Source: Bugula neritina (lineage: Eukaryota > Bryozoa > Gymnolaemata > Cheilostomatida > Bugulidae). Taken from it: a stretch of 64,000 bases of DNA. The stretch spans positions 1,224,501-1,288,500 of the forward strand of contig OZ037769.1 in assembly GCA_964035545.1 (NCBI GenBank), in the 5' to 3' direction. Below, one piece after another: positions 1 to 35,900 of the stretch (positions are counted from its first letter, which is position 1; every line of letters begins with the position of its first letter). The position numbers were made by a program, and so were the translations under genes. Under the pieces are notes generated by a model that worked only from the letters and a program-made list of their open reading frames with translations, was not told the origin of the DNA and ran no database searches.

Positions 1-486
1 TGAAAATAAAACAGGAGAAAGTGATACAAAAAAGTAAACTGTTCTTATAACTCTTACTAATCAAAGGAACACTTTCTATCAGCATATTAAAATATATTAG
101 CAAGTTATTTACCCAGACTTGAAATATAATATAATATAATAATATAATGCACTTTATGTTTGCATCAGCTTTTCTTACTATATAATATAAAATGAAAGTA
201 TTTACAACAGCATAAATATGCAGATCCTATGCTTCACCTACTTTTTTTAAGAGTTGGCTCTTCATGCAGAAGAGCAATAAATTTTAAGACTTATATATGA
301 TCGTTTAAAACATTCTTTGCATCAGCAAGCAAGCAAGCAAGCCAGAGGTCTCGGGTTCGAATCCCAGTGTAGACAAAATTTTTCTAGCAATCTTTTTAAT
401 ATAGATTAGGTGAAATATATATACCTATAATGATTAATGAAATATAGAATGGAATAATTGCTAATTGTCATTTTCACTTATTTCAG
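1..486. other. Intron or upstream sequence of the propeller gene
   Basis: AT-rich sequence ending in a splice acceptor (TTTCAG at 481-486) just before the first recognised exon. It probably is an intron of the coiled-coil/propeller gene, because that exon begins in mid-codon with no start. Apart from a tRNA-like repeat remnant near 322-374 I see no coding signal. Confidence 0.5.
322..374 (+). repeat. tRNA-derived repeat (SINE) remnant with B box
   Basis: A perfect pol III B-box/T-arm sequence, GGTTCGAATCC, lies at 354-364 after a GCCAGAGGTCTCG stretch that resembles the 3' half of a tRNA-Ser. No matching 5' half or acceptor stem is present; an AAGC microsatellite precedes it. This is therefore a retroposon fragment, not a working tRNA gene. 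A related tRNA-Ser-like piece lies near 1654. Confidence 0.5.
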
Positions 487-3400
487 ATGCTCTAGAAGCA
501 CTAAATGTGTGGAAAGTGGGTTCCACTTCACCGAAGTTTATGACGATGAGCTTTTGAAACTTTACAGAACTAAGTTTGATAGTTGGAAGGCTTATAAACA
601 GAAACAAGTCTCAGACCTTCGTAAACTGGTAAAGTAAATCAATGCTTTTAAATAATTTTTAATATAAAAAATCATTATAATTTCTAGATTTTCTGTTTTT
701 GGTAAAAACTGTTTAAGTTCAATGTTTTTAAATTTTAAGTAAATGTTTTGAAAAAGCTGAAATGGTCAATACTCTCCCATCATGCATTTCACGTAAGCCT
801 AAATCCTTTGGCAATGTAAAATATTTATGCAAAACAATAATGAAAAAAATCCACAACAGTGTACGCATTACCTCTTTGGTCTACAAATTTAAATATTGGC
901 ACAATTTTTGGCAGTTTCAATGTAGCTTGAAGTGTTGAAACTTTGTTTTCTCAAACTACTATCTTGGCAAATGGGTAGTTGCAGCATATTAATACAAAGT
1001 ATGACCCTGCTAGTGCTCCAGAATCTCAGGCAGCATGTTATAGTAAATGCATTGAGTTTTTTCCATTTGGTGACTATAATTTTAAAATTGTAACAAAGCG
1101 TTGTTCTGCTAACAGCAAGCAAAGTTGGTAGAAGATATTAAAAAAGGTGTGGCCAATGCCTCAACCGAGAACCTGGTAAGAGCTGTAGAAGATGTGAATA
1201 CTCGGAAAATTGCGTTTCAGAGAATTTGCAAGGAGCTAGCGGAGCGGAAAGCAGTACTTACTAAATACAGCGAAAATATTGATGGTGTCAGTGGTACTCA
1301 GTTTATTAAACTGGTACATCAAATTTGTGGAAACCAGGATGGTAAATATGAATCTCTCTGGTGCCCTTTTGTTTGGTTAAAGACTAGCATATGCTATCTT
1401 TGAGTTGTAAATTGTTTCGGACTAGTAATATTAAAAATTCAACAGGTTTTTAAGACCTAGAGTTCTGTCAGCTATATAGTTACATAATAGATGGCTGACA
1501 ATTGTCTGTTTTTGTTATTGGATAATTTAAAAATATTATGTAAAATATTTATTTCATATTATAGGGTTATTACGAAACTTTTTGCCCTTTCCAACTTCTA
1601 CCACAAGGGACACTAGGTGTAGTGTTGCGTTTACCCAGTAGTCCTTACAATGCCATGGTAGTGCGCAGGCTTGAAAGCCGGAGGTCTAGGGGGATGAAAT
1701 CTCAGCAGGAGCAAAATTAGTTTGTACTGGGTTAACTCAACACTTTATTCCACTCAGTTCTCAAAATTTCCTTTGACTCTTTTTACTACTCCTTCAGTCG
1801 TCAGGCACCCCTAGCCTCTTAACTCCCACAACTACTATTTCTCACTAAAAGCTTTTAAGATAACTTGCCCCCCCTGGGACTTAAACCCAGGTGCGCTAAC
1901 TATTAAACCACAAAGATGATTTCGTAAGTAAACTAAATATTTCAGTTATCATTGTGAGCAACTAAAGCTGATCAGAATGAAAAAAAAACTGAAACAGTCA
2001 CAGTCTTCATCAATGCATAGATAAGTTTTATTAATTGAAATTGGCAGCGGAATATTTTCCAGCAGCTCTTTAAATAGTTACCAATTACCTGAAGCCGCAT
2101 TAATACAACAGGTAGCTGTGTTACATTCTTTTCAAATGTTTCACGTGTTGAGAGGTTAATATACATTTACACTATACCCTCAATAAACATCATGCTACTT
2201 GCAGCTATCTGCACTATACATACACAACACAGCTGTACCAACTTGTTATAAACTGCACTATTTGCAACTGTATAGCTAAAGTTCCATGCAATACTTTATA
2301 GATAAACTGAGGGTGGAAGATGGCTCTACCCCTAAGAGTAAGCCTGTTTCCAAGACTAGACAGAATGCTAATGATGCTGCTGGTAAAAAGGGTAAATTTT
2401 TGTAGATCAATGCGTTTAAAAAAATATTAGAACATGATTTTAATTCAGTTTTAAAAATATATTGCATAATGCTATGGGCATGATTACTATAGTCACTTTG
2501 GTAAGAGTGGTAAATTTTTGTGTTTTTACTTAATTTTGTAGTAACAAAAATGTTAAAAGGAAGAAATTAGAATTAAAAAATTATTGCTCTTGTACTGATA
2601 GTGATAAAAAAATACAAACCATTGATTTTATGTACAAGCAAAATAAAAATATTGGTTCAATGGTAGAATGCAGTCTATTCATATTCACATATCTATAAAC
2701 ACTTGGGGATATCAAAGTATACAAAGTAGAAAGGCTTATCGATGAAATACAGTATGTCAACAATAACTATAATGATAATGAGATAAATTGCTACTATCTC
2801 TGCGGAAACAGTCTGTCTACATAATATGATAAAGAACATTGTTTTGTGTTGCAGATACACACTTAGTGTTAGATACAGTGTGCTCTGTTGCACTACGTAG
2901 AACCACATATGATGTTGCTGATGGAGAGGATAAGATGTTGGTGGGTAGAAATGGTGGATTTGATATATTAGATAAAGATACAAATCATGGGGCAGCTCCA
3001 AGTAGAGAGGTCTTAGACCCAGTAGGCAAAACTGATAAACTAGCAGAGAGTAGATTTATTAGGCATTTTCAACGCCTGCTTGATCCAAATCAGCAGAGAG
3101 TGTTGAAAACAGTAAAAACAGCGGACAGCAGTTCTACTCTCTCTCTGCAAAGTCATGATAACCACATTTATACTCTGTGTGCAGAGGATTCTGCAGGAGC
3201 AAGTAGAAAAGTTATAATATTTGATAGTGAGGGTAGAGAAATGAAGACCTGGTCTGTACCAGATTACGAGTATGTTAGTAGTCTAACTGTATCTAACAAC
3301 AAAGTGTATGTGTCAGATCCAGCTAACAAACAACTCTGTGTATACAGCATGCTAGGTACACAAATTGGATATATATCAAATGCATCATTTCATACACCTC

Positions 3401-4121
3401 TCCACCTCAACATCTGCCCTCCACACAGTTTACTCATATCTGACTGTAAAGCCAACAGAGTACATAAACTAGACTGTAGGTCTGACACCATCACATGGAC
3501 TTCTGCTGTGGTGAAGAAGCCGAGAGGCGTAGCTGCAGACTGCACATGTAGAGAAGTGTGGGTGTGGTCTGATACTATCAAATCAATAGTCATCCTAGAC
3601 TCTGATACAGGTAATAACTTTCACTATGACAGGCTATATAGAATATAGATTAGCAATGAAGAACAAATATATACTTTATGCTGTTTTATATAAATATAAA
3701 ATAAAATCTTCCTGTAAACTTTATGTAACGTTTAGCTAGCTAAACATAATCTTCAGGAGTATTGTAATTTATGCATCATGAGTTGAAGAAAATTAATGAT
3801 ATATAGAACTATAAAAGCAGCATAATTTAATATTTGAACAAAATTATTTTAGTCAAAGCCTTACAATTTAAAAAAGTATGCACAGAGACTGTTATATGAA
3901 TGTGTTGGTAATTATAATGTGCAGGTTTCAAAATAGTTGTTGTTGGTTTTAAAAACTTTTTCATGTATCTAGGCAAGTTTAAAAAGAATGTACAACATGT
4001 GAACTTCACTCAGATCTCTGACGATGACGCTGTCACTGGAATGTGTATAACCAGGGGTGAACTTTGGTGTGCTACTTCAGGATTAGGACTTCTAAAGTTC
4101 AGCAAAAAATCAAAGAAGTGA
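487..4121 (+). CDS. Coiled-coil / beta-propeller (TRIM-NHL-like) protein, 5' incomplete
   Basis: Five exons fit splice signals and frame: 487-628, 1116-1341, 2302-2391, 2855-3610 and 3973-4121 (stop TGA 4119-4121), giving about 453 residues without the N-terminus. Exons 1-2 encode a Lys/Glu-rich, likely alpha-helical coiled-coil stretch (LLKLYRTKFDSWKAYKQKQ). The large fourth exon and the last exon look like beta-propeller blades: repeated pieces such as NKVYVSDPANKQLCVYS and PRGVAADCTCREVWVWSD have the alternating hydrophobic strand and small/Asp pattern of NHL or six-bladed propellers. In animals this order (helical region then propeller) is typical of TRIM-NHL-like proteins, but no RING or B-box is visible; these would lie upstream. 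The second and third introns are phase 1. Exon 3 could end at 2382 instead of 2391, also in frame. The function cannot be named. It is unrelated to the B-gene array downstream. Confidence 0.7.
1565..1925. repeat. Composite tRNA-derived SINE debris in intron
   Basis: Inside the second intron of the propeller gene. On the + strand 1654-1692 resembles the D-arm/anticodon-arm half of tRNA-Ser(TGA): GTAGTGCGCAGGCTTGAAAG followed by CCGGAGGTC. On the minus strand 1868-1915 reads GTGGTTTAATAGTTAGCGCA then GGTTTAAGTCC, an A-box-like and B-box-like pair brought too close together by loss of the anticodon arm. Neither is an intact tRNA. The locally higher GC and these pol III boxes point to one or two degraded SINE copies. 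Confidence 0.5.
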
Positions 4122-5898
4122 TTTTGTATTTTTAACAAGCTTCAAGTAAATTAAATGAATTTATAAATATTTTCCTATTCACTTAACATAATTAGAAGAT
4201 AATTAGTTTATTTTTGTTGTTATAGCCTTAAAAATCCGTTTCAATTAAATTACAAATTAACGAAAACTGGTAATCAGAAACTGCTCACAATCAGCTGGAC
4301 CTTTGACCCTTGACCCCTGATCTAACATAAACCACTGCATGAATGTTACCTTTTTATAGGAAGGTGTTTAACATAGGCTTTTTCTAAGCATTTTGATCGT
4401 TATACTACTAACTGGCACGATGAAAAGCTTATTTATTATACTATGCTGCAATAGAAATTAATGATTTTTAAAAACATACTTATGTAAAATTGCATTACAT
4501 TACCAGATATATTGTGCAAAGATGAGAACTAAAAAGTATGTTTTAGCTCTTGTTATGCATGTTTATTATGTGCAGTTATTTAATAATTAAGTGCTAAGAA
4601 GTTTATAACAGTATTGAATACAATTATTCTTTTTAGTATACTAATATCAACTTCAAAATGTAGCAACTTTATTTGAATAAAAATTTCCAGCAAATCACCA
4701 AATAGTTTGTTGTGTGCCGAGCTCAGCTGTTGTCTATAAAGCTCTAAGGTTATTTATGAAATGCTTTAATAGTAGCTAATGCAAACCTCATCATTATACT
4801 GCAGAACTTTTTAAAACTTCATCACTTTTAGGTTTTAATGACCTGCAGCTTCAGTAAATGTACACACTTCTGCACCTGTATTTAAGACAACCTTACAGCT
4901 TCTGCTATCAGCATTCTAATTCTTTTCATGTTTCACCATAATTACATTCAGCTAAAACGAACTACTTTTGCTATTGACTATTCTTTATCTGAAATTCTTC
5001 TTATTTTACTCATATAGCTGATAAAACATGGATTTTTGTTTCCGTGAGATGTTGGCACAAATCATCTTAATTCTGAAAGTGTTCTGGCAAAATGTTGAAG
5101 TTTATCACAAACAGAAAAAAATATCTCTGCTCTTTTAAGATAGTTTTAGAGTTATGCTCTTACAGCCACTTTGATGCCAGACATTATTGGAATTCCTAAA
5201 TATATATTATGGTATCTTCAATCACAAAAATAATGACATCACAGTGATGAAAATATTCACAGTGAAAGAATACAATAAAATCAATCACAAATTGTCTAAT
5301 CAAATTCCTCTCTTTACAAAACAGTTTCTTGCAATTTAAACTGCTAGTACTACTACCGGGAGAGCAAGATTTATAGTCTAGAGATTTGTGACAAGAATAA
5401 CCAAATTATTGGCTTCTAGCCAGTGCGGCACTTTTTTATTTTTAATAGCCAATATCTGAACTACTCAGGCTGGTAGGTAATTCAACTACTTGAAAAGAGG
5501 TTTAAGTCTTTTTGTCCCATTAAGCAATAAGAGTAGATAAATCTATTAAATACTATAAATATATTCAATATATTGCAATATAGACACTAGTATATCATGC
5601 ATTATATTATAAGGCAAAGCTTAAAAAGCTATGAAGATTTCGTTTAGCATAACAGCTTGACTTTGGACAAGAAAATCGTTTTGAGAAGTATATTTTATAA
5701 GAATTGAGTTGTTTTACTTTATTGTGGCTTCAAAGAGCTCTAGCCTAATTTCTAATCTTGTGATTGTATGAATCTAACTACTTCTCAGTCTACTCAACTA
5801 TTTGTGTAATTTTCTTTCTAAATGATGACTCATATTGTGTTGAGTGAAAGAAGACAACTTATTAGTTACAGTATCTATGAAGGTCAACTAAGCAGAAG
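4122..5898. other. Intergenic region between propeller gene and B1
   Basis: No convincing exon on either strand. A possible poly(A) signal AATAAA for the upstream gene lies at 4676-4681, about 555 nt past its stop. From about 5740 the sequence becomes recognisably similar to the DNA upstream of B2, B3 and B4 (shared stretches include AGCCTAATTTCT and CTAACTACTTCTCAGTCTA), so the last 160 bp belong to the B-array promoter/5'UTR family. The rest holds nothing I recognise. Confidence 0.6.
5831..5898 (+). promoter_or_regulatory. Conserved 5' flank / 5'UTR of B1
   Basis: About 68 bp ending at the ATG, with blocks GTGTTGAGTGAAAGAAGACA and GAAGGTCAACTAAGCAGAAG, are repeated with few changes before B2, B3 and B4. 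The conservation in all four copies suggests 5'UTR and/or core promoter. No clear TATA box can be assigned. Confidence 0.5.
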
Positions 5899-28851
<22,953 letters not shown>

Positions 28852-29095
28852 CTTCATTATCAAGAACTCTCTATAGAGTGGAAACAGTTCAGATTACCTG
28901 GACACACTTGTGTTAGATGTCTGGTCTGGTCTTTAATGCGTGCTTTACTCAGTCTTCACAATCAACTGTGTATTGTCAGTGTGTGAACATACTATTCTAG
29001 CTGTTTCAAAAATAAGCTGTAAATGTTTTGAATCTATATACTGCTTTACTTGTTGTGTACTGTATGCATATCTGTTGTTTGTTTTGACTGGTTAA

Positions 29096-29101
29096 AATAA
29101 A
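29096..29101 (+). terminator. Poly(A) signal of B1
   Basis: AATAAA, 245 nt after the B1 stop codon, followed by a GT-rich stretch (GTTTGTGTATATC). It is conserved after B2. Confidence 0.65.
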
Positions 29102-29889
29102 GTTTGTGTATATCATAAATGGGTTGATAGGTATGATCTACATGTAGTTGTATAAAGATAAGAACACAATTCAAGTAGAGCAATAATATTAAAGAGCAGC
29201 AGAGGCATAGTGGGTGGAGCTTAGGCCTAGTATACTACCTACTATATGTCTTATAAGCTTTCCTCTAATGGTACTGATAGGAATGGCACATAATGTGATA
29301 TTATATCTGGCTACTGCTCAGTCTGTTTGATATAGTTCTGTTCAATTTTCTCTATAGTGTATGCTCAAACTAAACAGAAAAGCTATTATGAGAATTATAT
29401 ATAATGCCCATTGCGTTGTATCACATTGTAATGCAAAGCCAAAGAACCACTTAACTAAAACTATCTTAGAAAAGAGTTTCAAGCAAATCAAGTTTACCAT
29501 TGACAAGGAAGTTGTTATAATTTGAAACATGACTTGTATATTACTTTAGCTTGATTCCAAATATAACTTTAGCCTAATTTCTGCTCATGTGACTGTAGAT
29601 CTAACTACTTCTCAGTCTATTTAAATTTTGTGTTCTCTTTTTTAACTAATGAATGCTCAAACTGAATAGAAAGCTTTGTATTAGCAAAAGCAATAAAAAG
29701 CTGACAAAAGATCTATAGAACAAATCTATTATTATAGAAACTCAACAATGAACAGGGAAGTTGTTTTAAACTAAACTTCTATTGTGAGTGAAACTCTAAT
29801 ATGTTCTACATAGCACTTCAGTAACATATGTATGTGAAGGTAGAATAGGTTAAGAAACAGCCTAGAGTAAAGTTTTGAAAAAGATTATT

Positions 29890-29957
29890 CATATTGTATT
29901 GAGTGAAAGAAGACAATATATTAGTTAGAGTATCTATGGAGGTCAACTAAGCAGAAG
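29890..29957 (+). promoter_or_regulatory. Conserved 5' flank / 5'UTR of B2
   Basis: Same conserved block as before B1, B3 and B4, ending in AACTAAGCAGAAG directly before the ATG. Only about 860 bp separate it from the B1 poly(A) signal. Confidence 0.5.
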
Positions 29958-32900
29958 ATGATGTTGACTGGAATTTTGTTGTGTCTACTAGTTATACCAG
30001 TTCTAGTAGTCAACTCTTACTCTCCAGGTATGTGTAGTGTAAGTAGCAAGAGTTAATACAGTATACTTTTCTAAAACTAATGCTGAAAACACTTCTCGGG
30101 AAAACAGTAAACAATGTTTATGGTGATTATGTCTGTAGGTTTTTCTTTTTTACCAGAGTTGTAAAAATGTGGCAACTTTACCTAAACATACAGTTTTATT
30201 AGAAAGCAAAGTAGAATATCAAAAGGAATCCCATCAACTAAATCTGGAGATTTCAGAGTTTTATTACATACTAAAATCAGTATATGGGTACAATGACTAT
30301 AATTCCTTAGTTCTTTTATCAGTGTACAGCCTTAATATGAAATAAAAAATACGTAAAATAGAGAATGACTATTGTATGCTACTACATCTGAGCAGAAGCT
30401 GTTGAGTTGGTGCAGTAACTAAGTTATATATACAGAATATAATACAGTCTGACAATTCACAAATTTTTCTACTTATAACGCAAACAGTGAACCTAGCCAA
30501 AGAGAGGGCCACGCAGGCAAGCACCGTCTTTGGTAATCGTTATTCTGCACACAAGGCAGTAGATGGAGACACTGACACATTTTTCTACAGTGCTGAGAAA
30601 CCTGATGATTGGTGGAGAGTGGATCTTGATGATGTAATACTTGTTAGAAGAATAGTCATTGACACTGGTGCTAGTAAGTGTTGATCTCTGAAGGCAAATA
30701 AAACATTTTCCAAGTTAATACAAGTAATACCAGTAACCATCATTGTCAGCTCATATTGCTTTAATTGTTTTATAGGGCCTTCTGCTACCATTATATACAT
30801 TTATATGAAAATGAAATAAGTTGTGTATTTAAATTGAGGTAATGTCTATAAGCTTTTACTGCAAGTGTGAAAACTATACTAACTTGGCTGTTTAATGGTT
30901 AGACACTGAGATAAAGATTGACTATACAAGTGAATTATCATTATATTACATAGTGGTTCACAATGCTATATACTGTATAAAGTACACAGGCTCATAAGTT
31001 GTGTTGAATGCTTAGTTTATGATGACAACATATTGTGAATGAGGCAGTATAATTAAAATTAGTATAGAGCTAATTAGGTTTCTGCAAACACTATAGTGTT
31101 TTGGTAAAAAAATAGAGAAAATAAAATATAAACTCTAGTTAAACATGCATCTTTGTACTTGGATTATTGAACATATAATATGTTCAATAATGCAAGTATA
31201 AAAAGATGCATGTTTAACTACAGTGTGATATGTTGTCTTCAAAATAGTGTGAAATATCATGCCATTGTATACAATGGCATGATATTTCACACTATTTTGA
31301 AGACAACATATCACACTGTACATCATAAAAAGGTAAAAAAACACAATAATCCAATGCATACAATATTTGTACGCAATTGTAAACAATAATTTTGTCTAAC
31401 TTTTCTATTTTTAGCTTCAGGATTCACCAATGTCTTTATTCTATCAACATGTTTGAATAAACCCACCGATGTACCTCACCCAGAGAGTTCAGACTGGAGA
31501 GTTCTACAGTCTGGAGTAACACGCACAAGTCAATCTGCTTCTACCTTGTTCAAATTTGACTTTGGTATAGATGAGAATGTAGAAGCTAGACAGATTGCTC
31601 TCTATAGTGCTACTGGTGGGTTACAGGTCGCTGAAGTACAGGTCTATGATGCAGGTGAGTGAGCAATCTGCTGAATATCAATTTACTGCCCAGAAATTTA
31701 CTACAATTTTTTCTATCGATATGGAGGTGGTTTTTAGTTGAAAAACTAGAACGCTGCTTAAGTATTTGTATAATAACCTTAAATTTTATCAGGTTTCAGT
31801 GTGTGTTAACATATGTAATGTAGAAATTAAATAATATAATTTTCAACTGAAATTTATATATTATTATTGAATGTAATGTAGCTTGTTGAATTGACAACAC
31901 ATATACCATACAAATTATACACCATTTTAATTAATACACTATAATATAATAAATTTACATCCAGTTTATCTACATTTTAGATGTGAATAAAATATAGTAT
32001 TTGATCTAGGGTACCGTTTCTTCCATGCTATAGCCTTAATTCTTAATTATATATGATAGAACCATTATAGTTAAATATCACCTGTTCTTAATAAAAACTC
32101 TAAATCACGTGAAATACATTCATACACACCTATATCAGACTCTCCATCAACTGCATGGTTAGTTTATTAGTCTGCCAGTATAACTCACTTACAGATTACT
32201 CTTACTACTGTATCACTTACCAAAGCATGGTCACCTTATTCTCTAAACATAGGGAGAGGAAAACCCACCAAATCGAACAATTTATACACTAAATTTAATG
32301 AGTGCATAATAAATGAACAAATATTTGTAAAGTGGTATTTTTAGAAATGCTTAAATATAATATTTTTCAGTGAATATAGCTGAAGGAAGATATACACACA
32401 GCAAGACTCAGTATAACATATACAGAGGCAGTGGGAAAGCAGTGGATGTAAACCCTAGGACATCTTATAGAAGTAAAGACAAACCTGATCAGTGGTGGAG
32501 AGTGGAGTTGGATGAGACTGTATATGTTAGAATACTAGCTATCCGTAATAAAGGTTGTGAGTATAATATTTGTGTTAATAATCTACAAAACAGCTTATTT
32601 GCTACTTAATCAAAACTTGTATTAGAGAGTTGAAATCATTGCCCAACTAGTTTAGGGTACATTTTAGCATAAGGTAGAGGCATTTTTTAAAAAAACAAAG
32701 ATTATCAGCAGAAAAGTGATAGAATGACATTTGTCAAACTACTTTAAATATTTAGGATTAGGTTTTACTAAATTTAGTTGAGAAAATTTAGGTTTCCTTC
32801 TTTAAACATAATGTAAATAGCTTTATCTTCTACTATTTTCACTCTAAATACCCATAAGAATCTTGGAAAATAGCATACAACTTTGTTACAAACAATTTAA

Positions 32901-35900
32901 CTATTCAATAAAAATCCCCTTTGTTATATTCAGTTCAATTCAATAATTCAATAAAAATCCCATTTGTTTTACTTAAGCTGAGAGGTTTAAAGACGTATCA
33001 ATCCTCTCATCAACACACTCCGCCATAACAGAAGATCCAACACCTACAAGTTCAGAATGGACTCTGGTCATGTCTGGGATATCACGAGAATCAGATATAA
33101 GCTCTACAGAACTTACATATAATTTTGATATAAGAAATGAGTTACAAACTAGACACATTGCTCTCTACAGCTCTAATAGTATTGGACTGAGCATGCTAGA
33201 GGTTCAGATATTTGTATATGGTAAGTGGTTTGTTAGTATGGTTTAGTTTATAGCAGCTCAGCCAGTTTGTATTGTATTGTTTGTATTATATATAGATATA
33301 TATATATATATATCTATATATATATCTATATATATATACATATATATATTTAATTTTAGACTTGGTGCTTACATGGCAAGACTCCTCAGCTGTTCTGACA
33401 GCAACCAAAAATTCATGTGTGACTCTCACATGGAAGCGGCCAGAGGCAGAATTTGGTGAAATATCTAATTATAGAGTTAGTATTTATTACTTGTACTTAC
33501 TATACTTACTATATAAATTTATTATTTTGAAATAAGTAAAGGTTAGTTAAATTGATCATTGAATAACTGAAAGTTTATTAAAATATCTGAATATATGAGT
33601 ATATGAATAATTTGCTTTACGGCAATTCTCTTATTTCTTATCGAATAATATATGAATAATATAAGACTTTGGCTTTTGAGCTTTGATTGCATGTTCTGCA
33701 ATGTTTTATAAACTCAGTTATAAGCTATGCCCTTAAACATAACTGACCACCAAATTGTAGGTTTTGCTTGGTTTTTGTGTTTATAGTATCACCCCAATCA
33801 TTTCTTGTGTGAATAATTTCAATGTTAAAGTTTATTAAAATATATGAAAATCTATGTTTAGTACAAGTGTACTTCACAAGATGACTGGACTATCACAGAG
33901 AACACTGACTTACAGACACAGATATGTGGATATCCTCTTTCTACAGATGTACAGTGTGAGCTGGAAGCATGGAGCAGTCATAACTACAGTTCAATTACCA
34001 CCTCTGTCGTTCAACCCCGTTGTACAGGTATATAGCCTGACATAGAAGTCATTTAGGCAATCCGTTTTTCTATGTAATATAGGTCTGATTATTAAAATAA
34101 TTTGCTTATATTATCTGACATTATTATTGCAATGACCGTATAGTGAAATTAACTATTCAAACTTTCCAAAATTTTCGTCATACTAAAAGAATGTTTTATA
34201 TAAATAATGTCAACATAACTACTTATTTCAGTTCCTATTAGAATATACCTGAGTTTGTTACAAACATGCTTCAAATAATTTAATTAGAAGCCATAATTTA
34301 TTTCAGCTCCTTCAAAGCCAACAGCAGTTAAATTAACAAGTGCCACACCAAATAGAATGGTGAGAGATGGTAAAGTTCAACTAATGTATTCTGTACAGTG
34401 GACTGTAAGTATTATTGGATAAAGTGTAATGTTAAGATTTTCGTTTGATAGTCACAAAATGACGATTTGGATACTGCCCATTCCAAAACACTTCATTTAT
34501 TATAAGAAAATGTTTTCAACATGCTCAAATTTTGTATACATACTATAGCAAACTTACATAAATATACTTGTAAAAGTAAAATAAATTATTATAGTTCAAT
34601 AATGACTTAACATATAGCTATTTTTGTCAAAACCAGTTAGAACAAATTTAGAAAACATTATAGAACAGTGTAGGAACTCTTCCATTTAGCACATATTTTT
34701 ATTTCCCTCTTTGGTCTTTTTAATGAGGTAATGATTCACAATTGTATATTTCCATTTCTTGTTTTAGGCACCCCAAAGTTCAAACTGTCAAAGTATAACA
34801 GGATATGATGTAAGATATCCAACAACTGAATCTACACCTACAAAAGTCAGTAGTACCAGTACTAGCATACTGACAGATGGTGATGTGGAGATAAATTTCT
34901 CCGTTAGAGCTAAGAATAATGATGACCTTTACTCAGACTATGAGACAATTGTGTTTACATCTGATAAATTAGGTGAAATTTACCTGCAAATTGTTTTTTT
35001 AGTGTCATGGAGTTATTTATGCATAACAAATAATTTGCCCATGTTAGTTTGTTGTGAATGGAAAACAAAACTCTTTCAAAACCTTCTCATTTGAAAGGTC
35101 CAATTTGGAATGGTACTCTCCAGCTTCTTATCCACCCTTCTAGTAGTGAGTGTGTTTCTCTATCATGGACTCTACCAGATTATTCTAATGGTGATATACA
35201 AAAGTATGAGGTGAGATATTCTCATTTTATATAGAGTTTGTGTTAAACATTTTTTTTTGTAGGCTAATTCTGTGTTATTCAGCTGACTAATAAAAGAGTT
35301 TTCAGTTCTCATTGAAATGTTTCTAGATCAAGTGTACAGGTCAAACAGACTGGACAGAAGTTGAGTCATCTAAACTAGACACACTTGTCTGTGGACATTC
35401 TCCAGACACAGAAGTAGAGTGTACAGTGAGAGCATGGAATGAACAGACATTCAGTGATATCATTACATCGGATAAAGTCAAGACCTACTGCTCAGGTACA
35501 GTTCTTATAGGACATTGAAAAATATTATGTATATTAAAATCTTGTGTTGCATTTCTCACTAAATTTGGCTGAAAACAATTTTTTATCTAATTTCATCATA
35601 AGTATAAGACATTTTTACTGAAAAAATGTAGCAATTTCAGAACATACACTTATATAGCTTCTGAAGCTTATTTAGGCAACGTGTAGACTATTTTTAATGC
35701 TTATTAGCTTGTTAGGATCCTTGCTAAGAAGCCTAATTTTTGTCTCTAAAGAATTCACATTTATCTTTAGCTCTTCTATAAGCCAAGCACTTACTATTAG
35801 TAATAATTAAATAATAATTGATAATAAATAAAACGAATCTAGCTAGTACGTCTCTCTACCAACTATATTAACTCGTTTTTAACATAATTAATGTTATCAA

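Larger units (their letters stand above)
28852..29957. other. B1 3'UTR and B1-B2 intergenic region
   Basis: About 250 nt of 3'UTR to a poly(A) signal, then intergenic DNA. A tRNA A-box-like stretch (GGCATAGTGGGTGGAGCTTA) lies near 29203-29222 with no B box. From about 29340 the sequence is the shared upstream region of B2-B4, with two related copies of an 'AGCCTAATTTCTGCTCATGT' type block. No exon seen. The same DNA recurs at 45375-46480. Confidence 0.65.

Noticed and set aside
1654-1692. tRNA-Ser(TGA)-like sequence as a working tRNA gene
   Set aside because: It lacks a T-arm/B box and a paired acceptor stem; better read as a SINE remnant.
2693-3001. Minus-strand 102-codon frame over the propeller gene
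   Set aside because: Antisense to the intron and start of a well supported exon; no domain and no splice context.
31135-31389. Overlapping open frames on both strands with mirrored peptides
   Set aside because: They arise from the two palindromes; the sequence is intronic in all paralogues.
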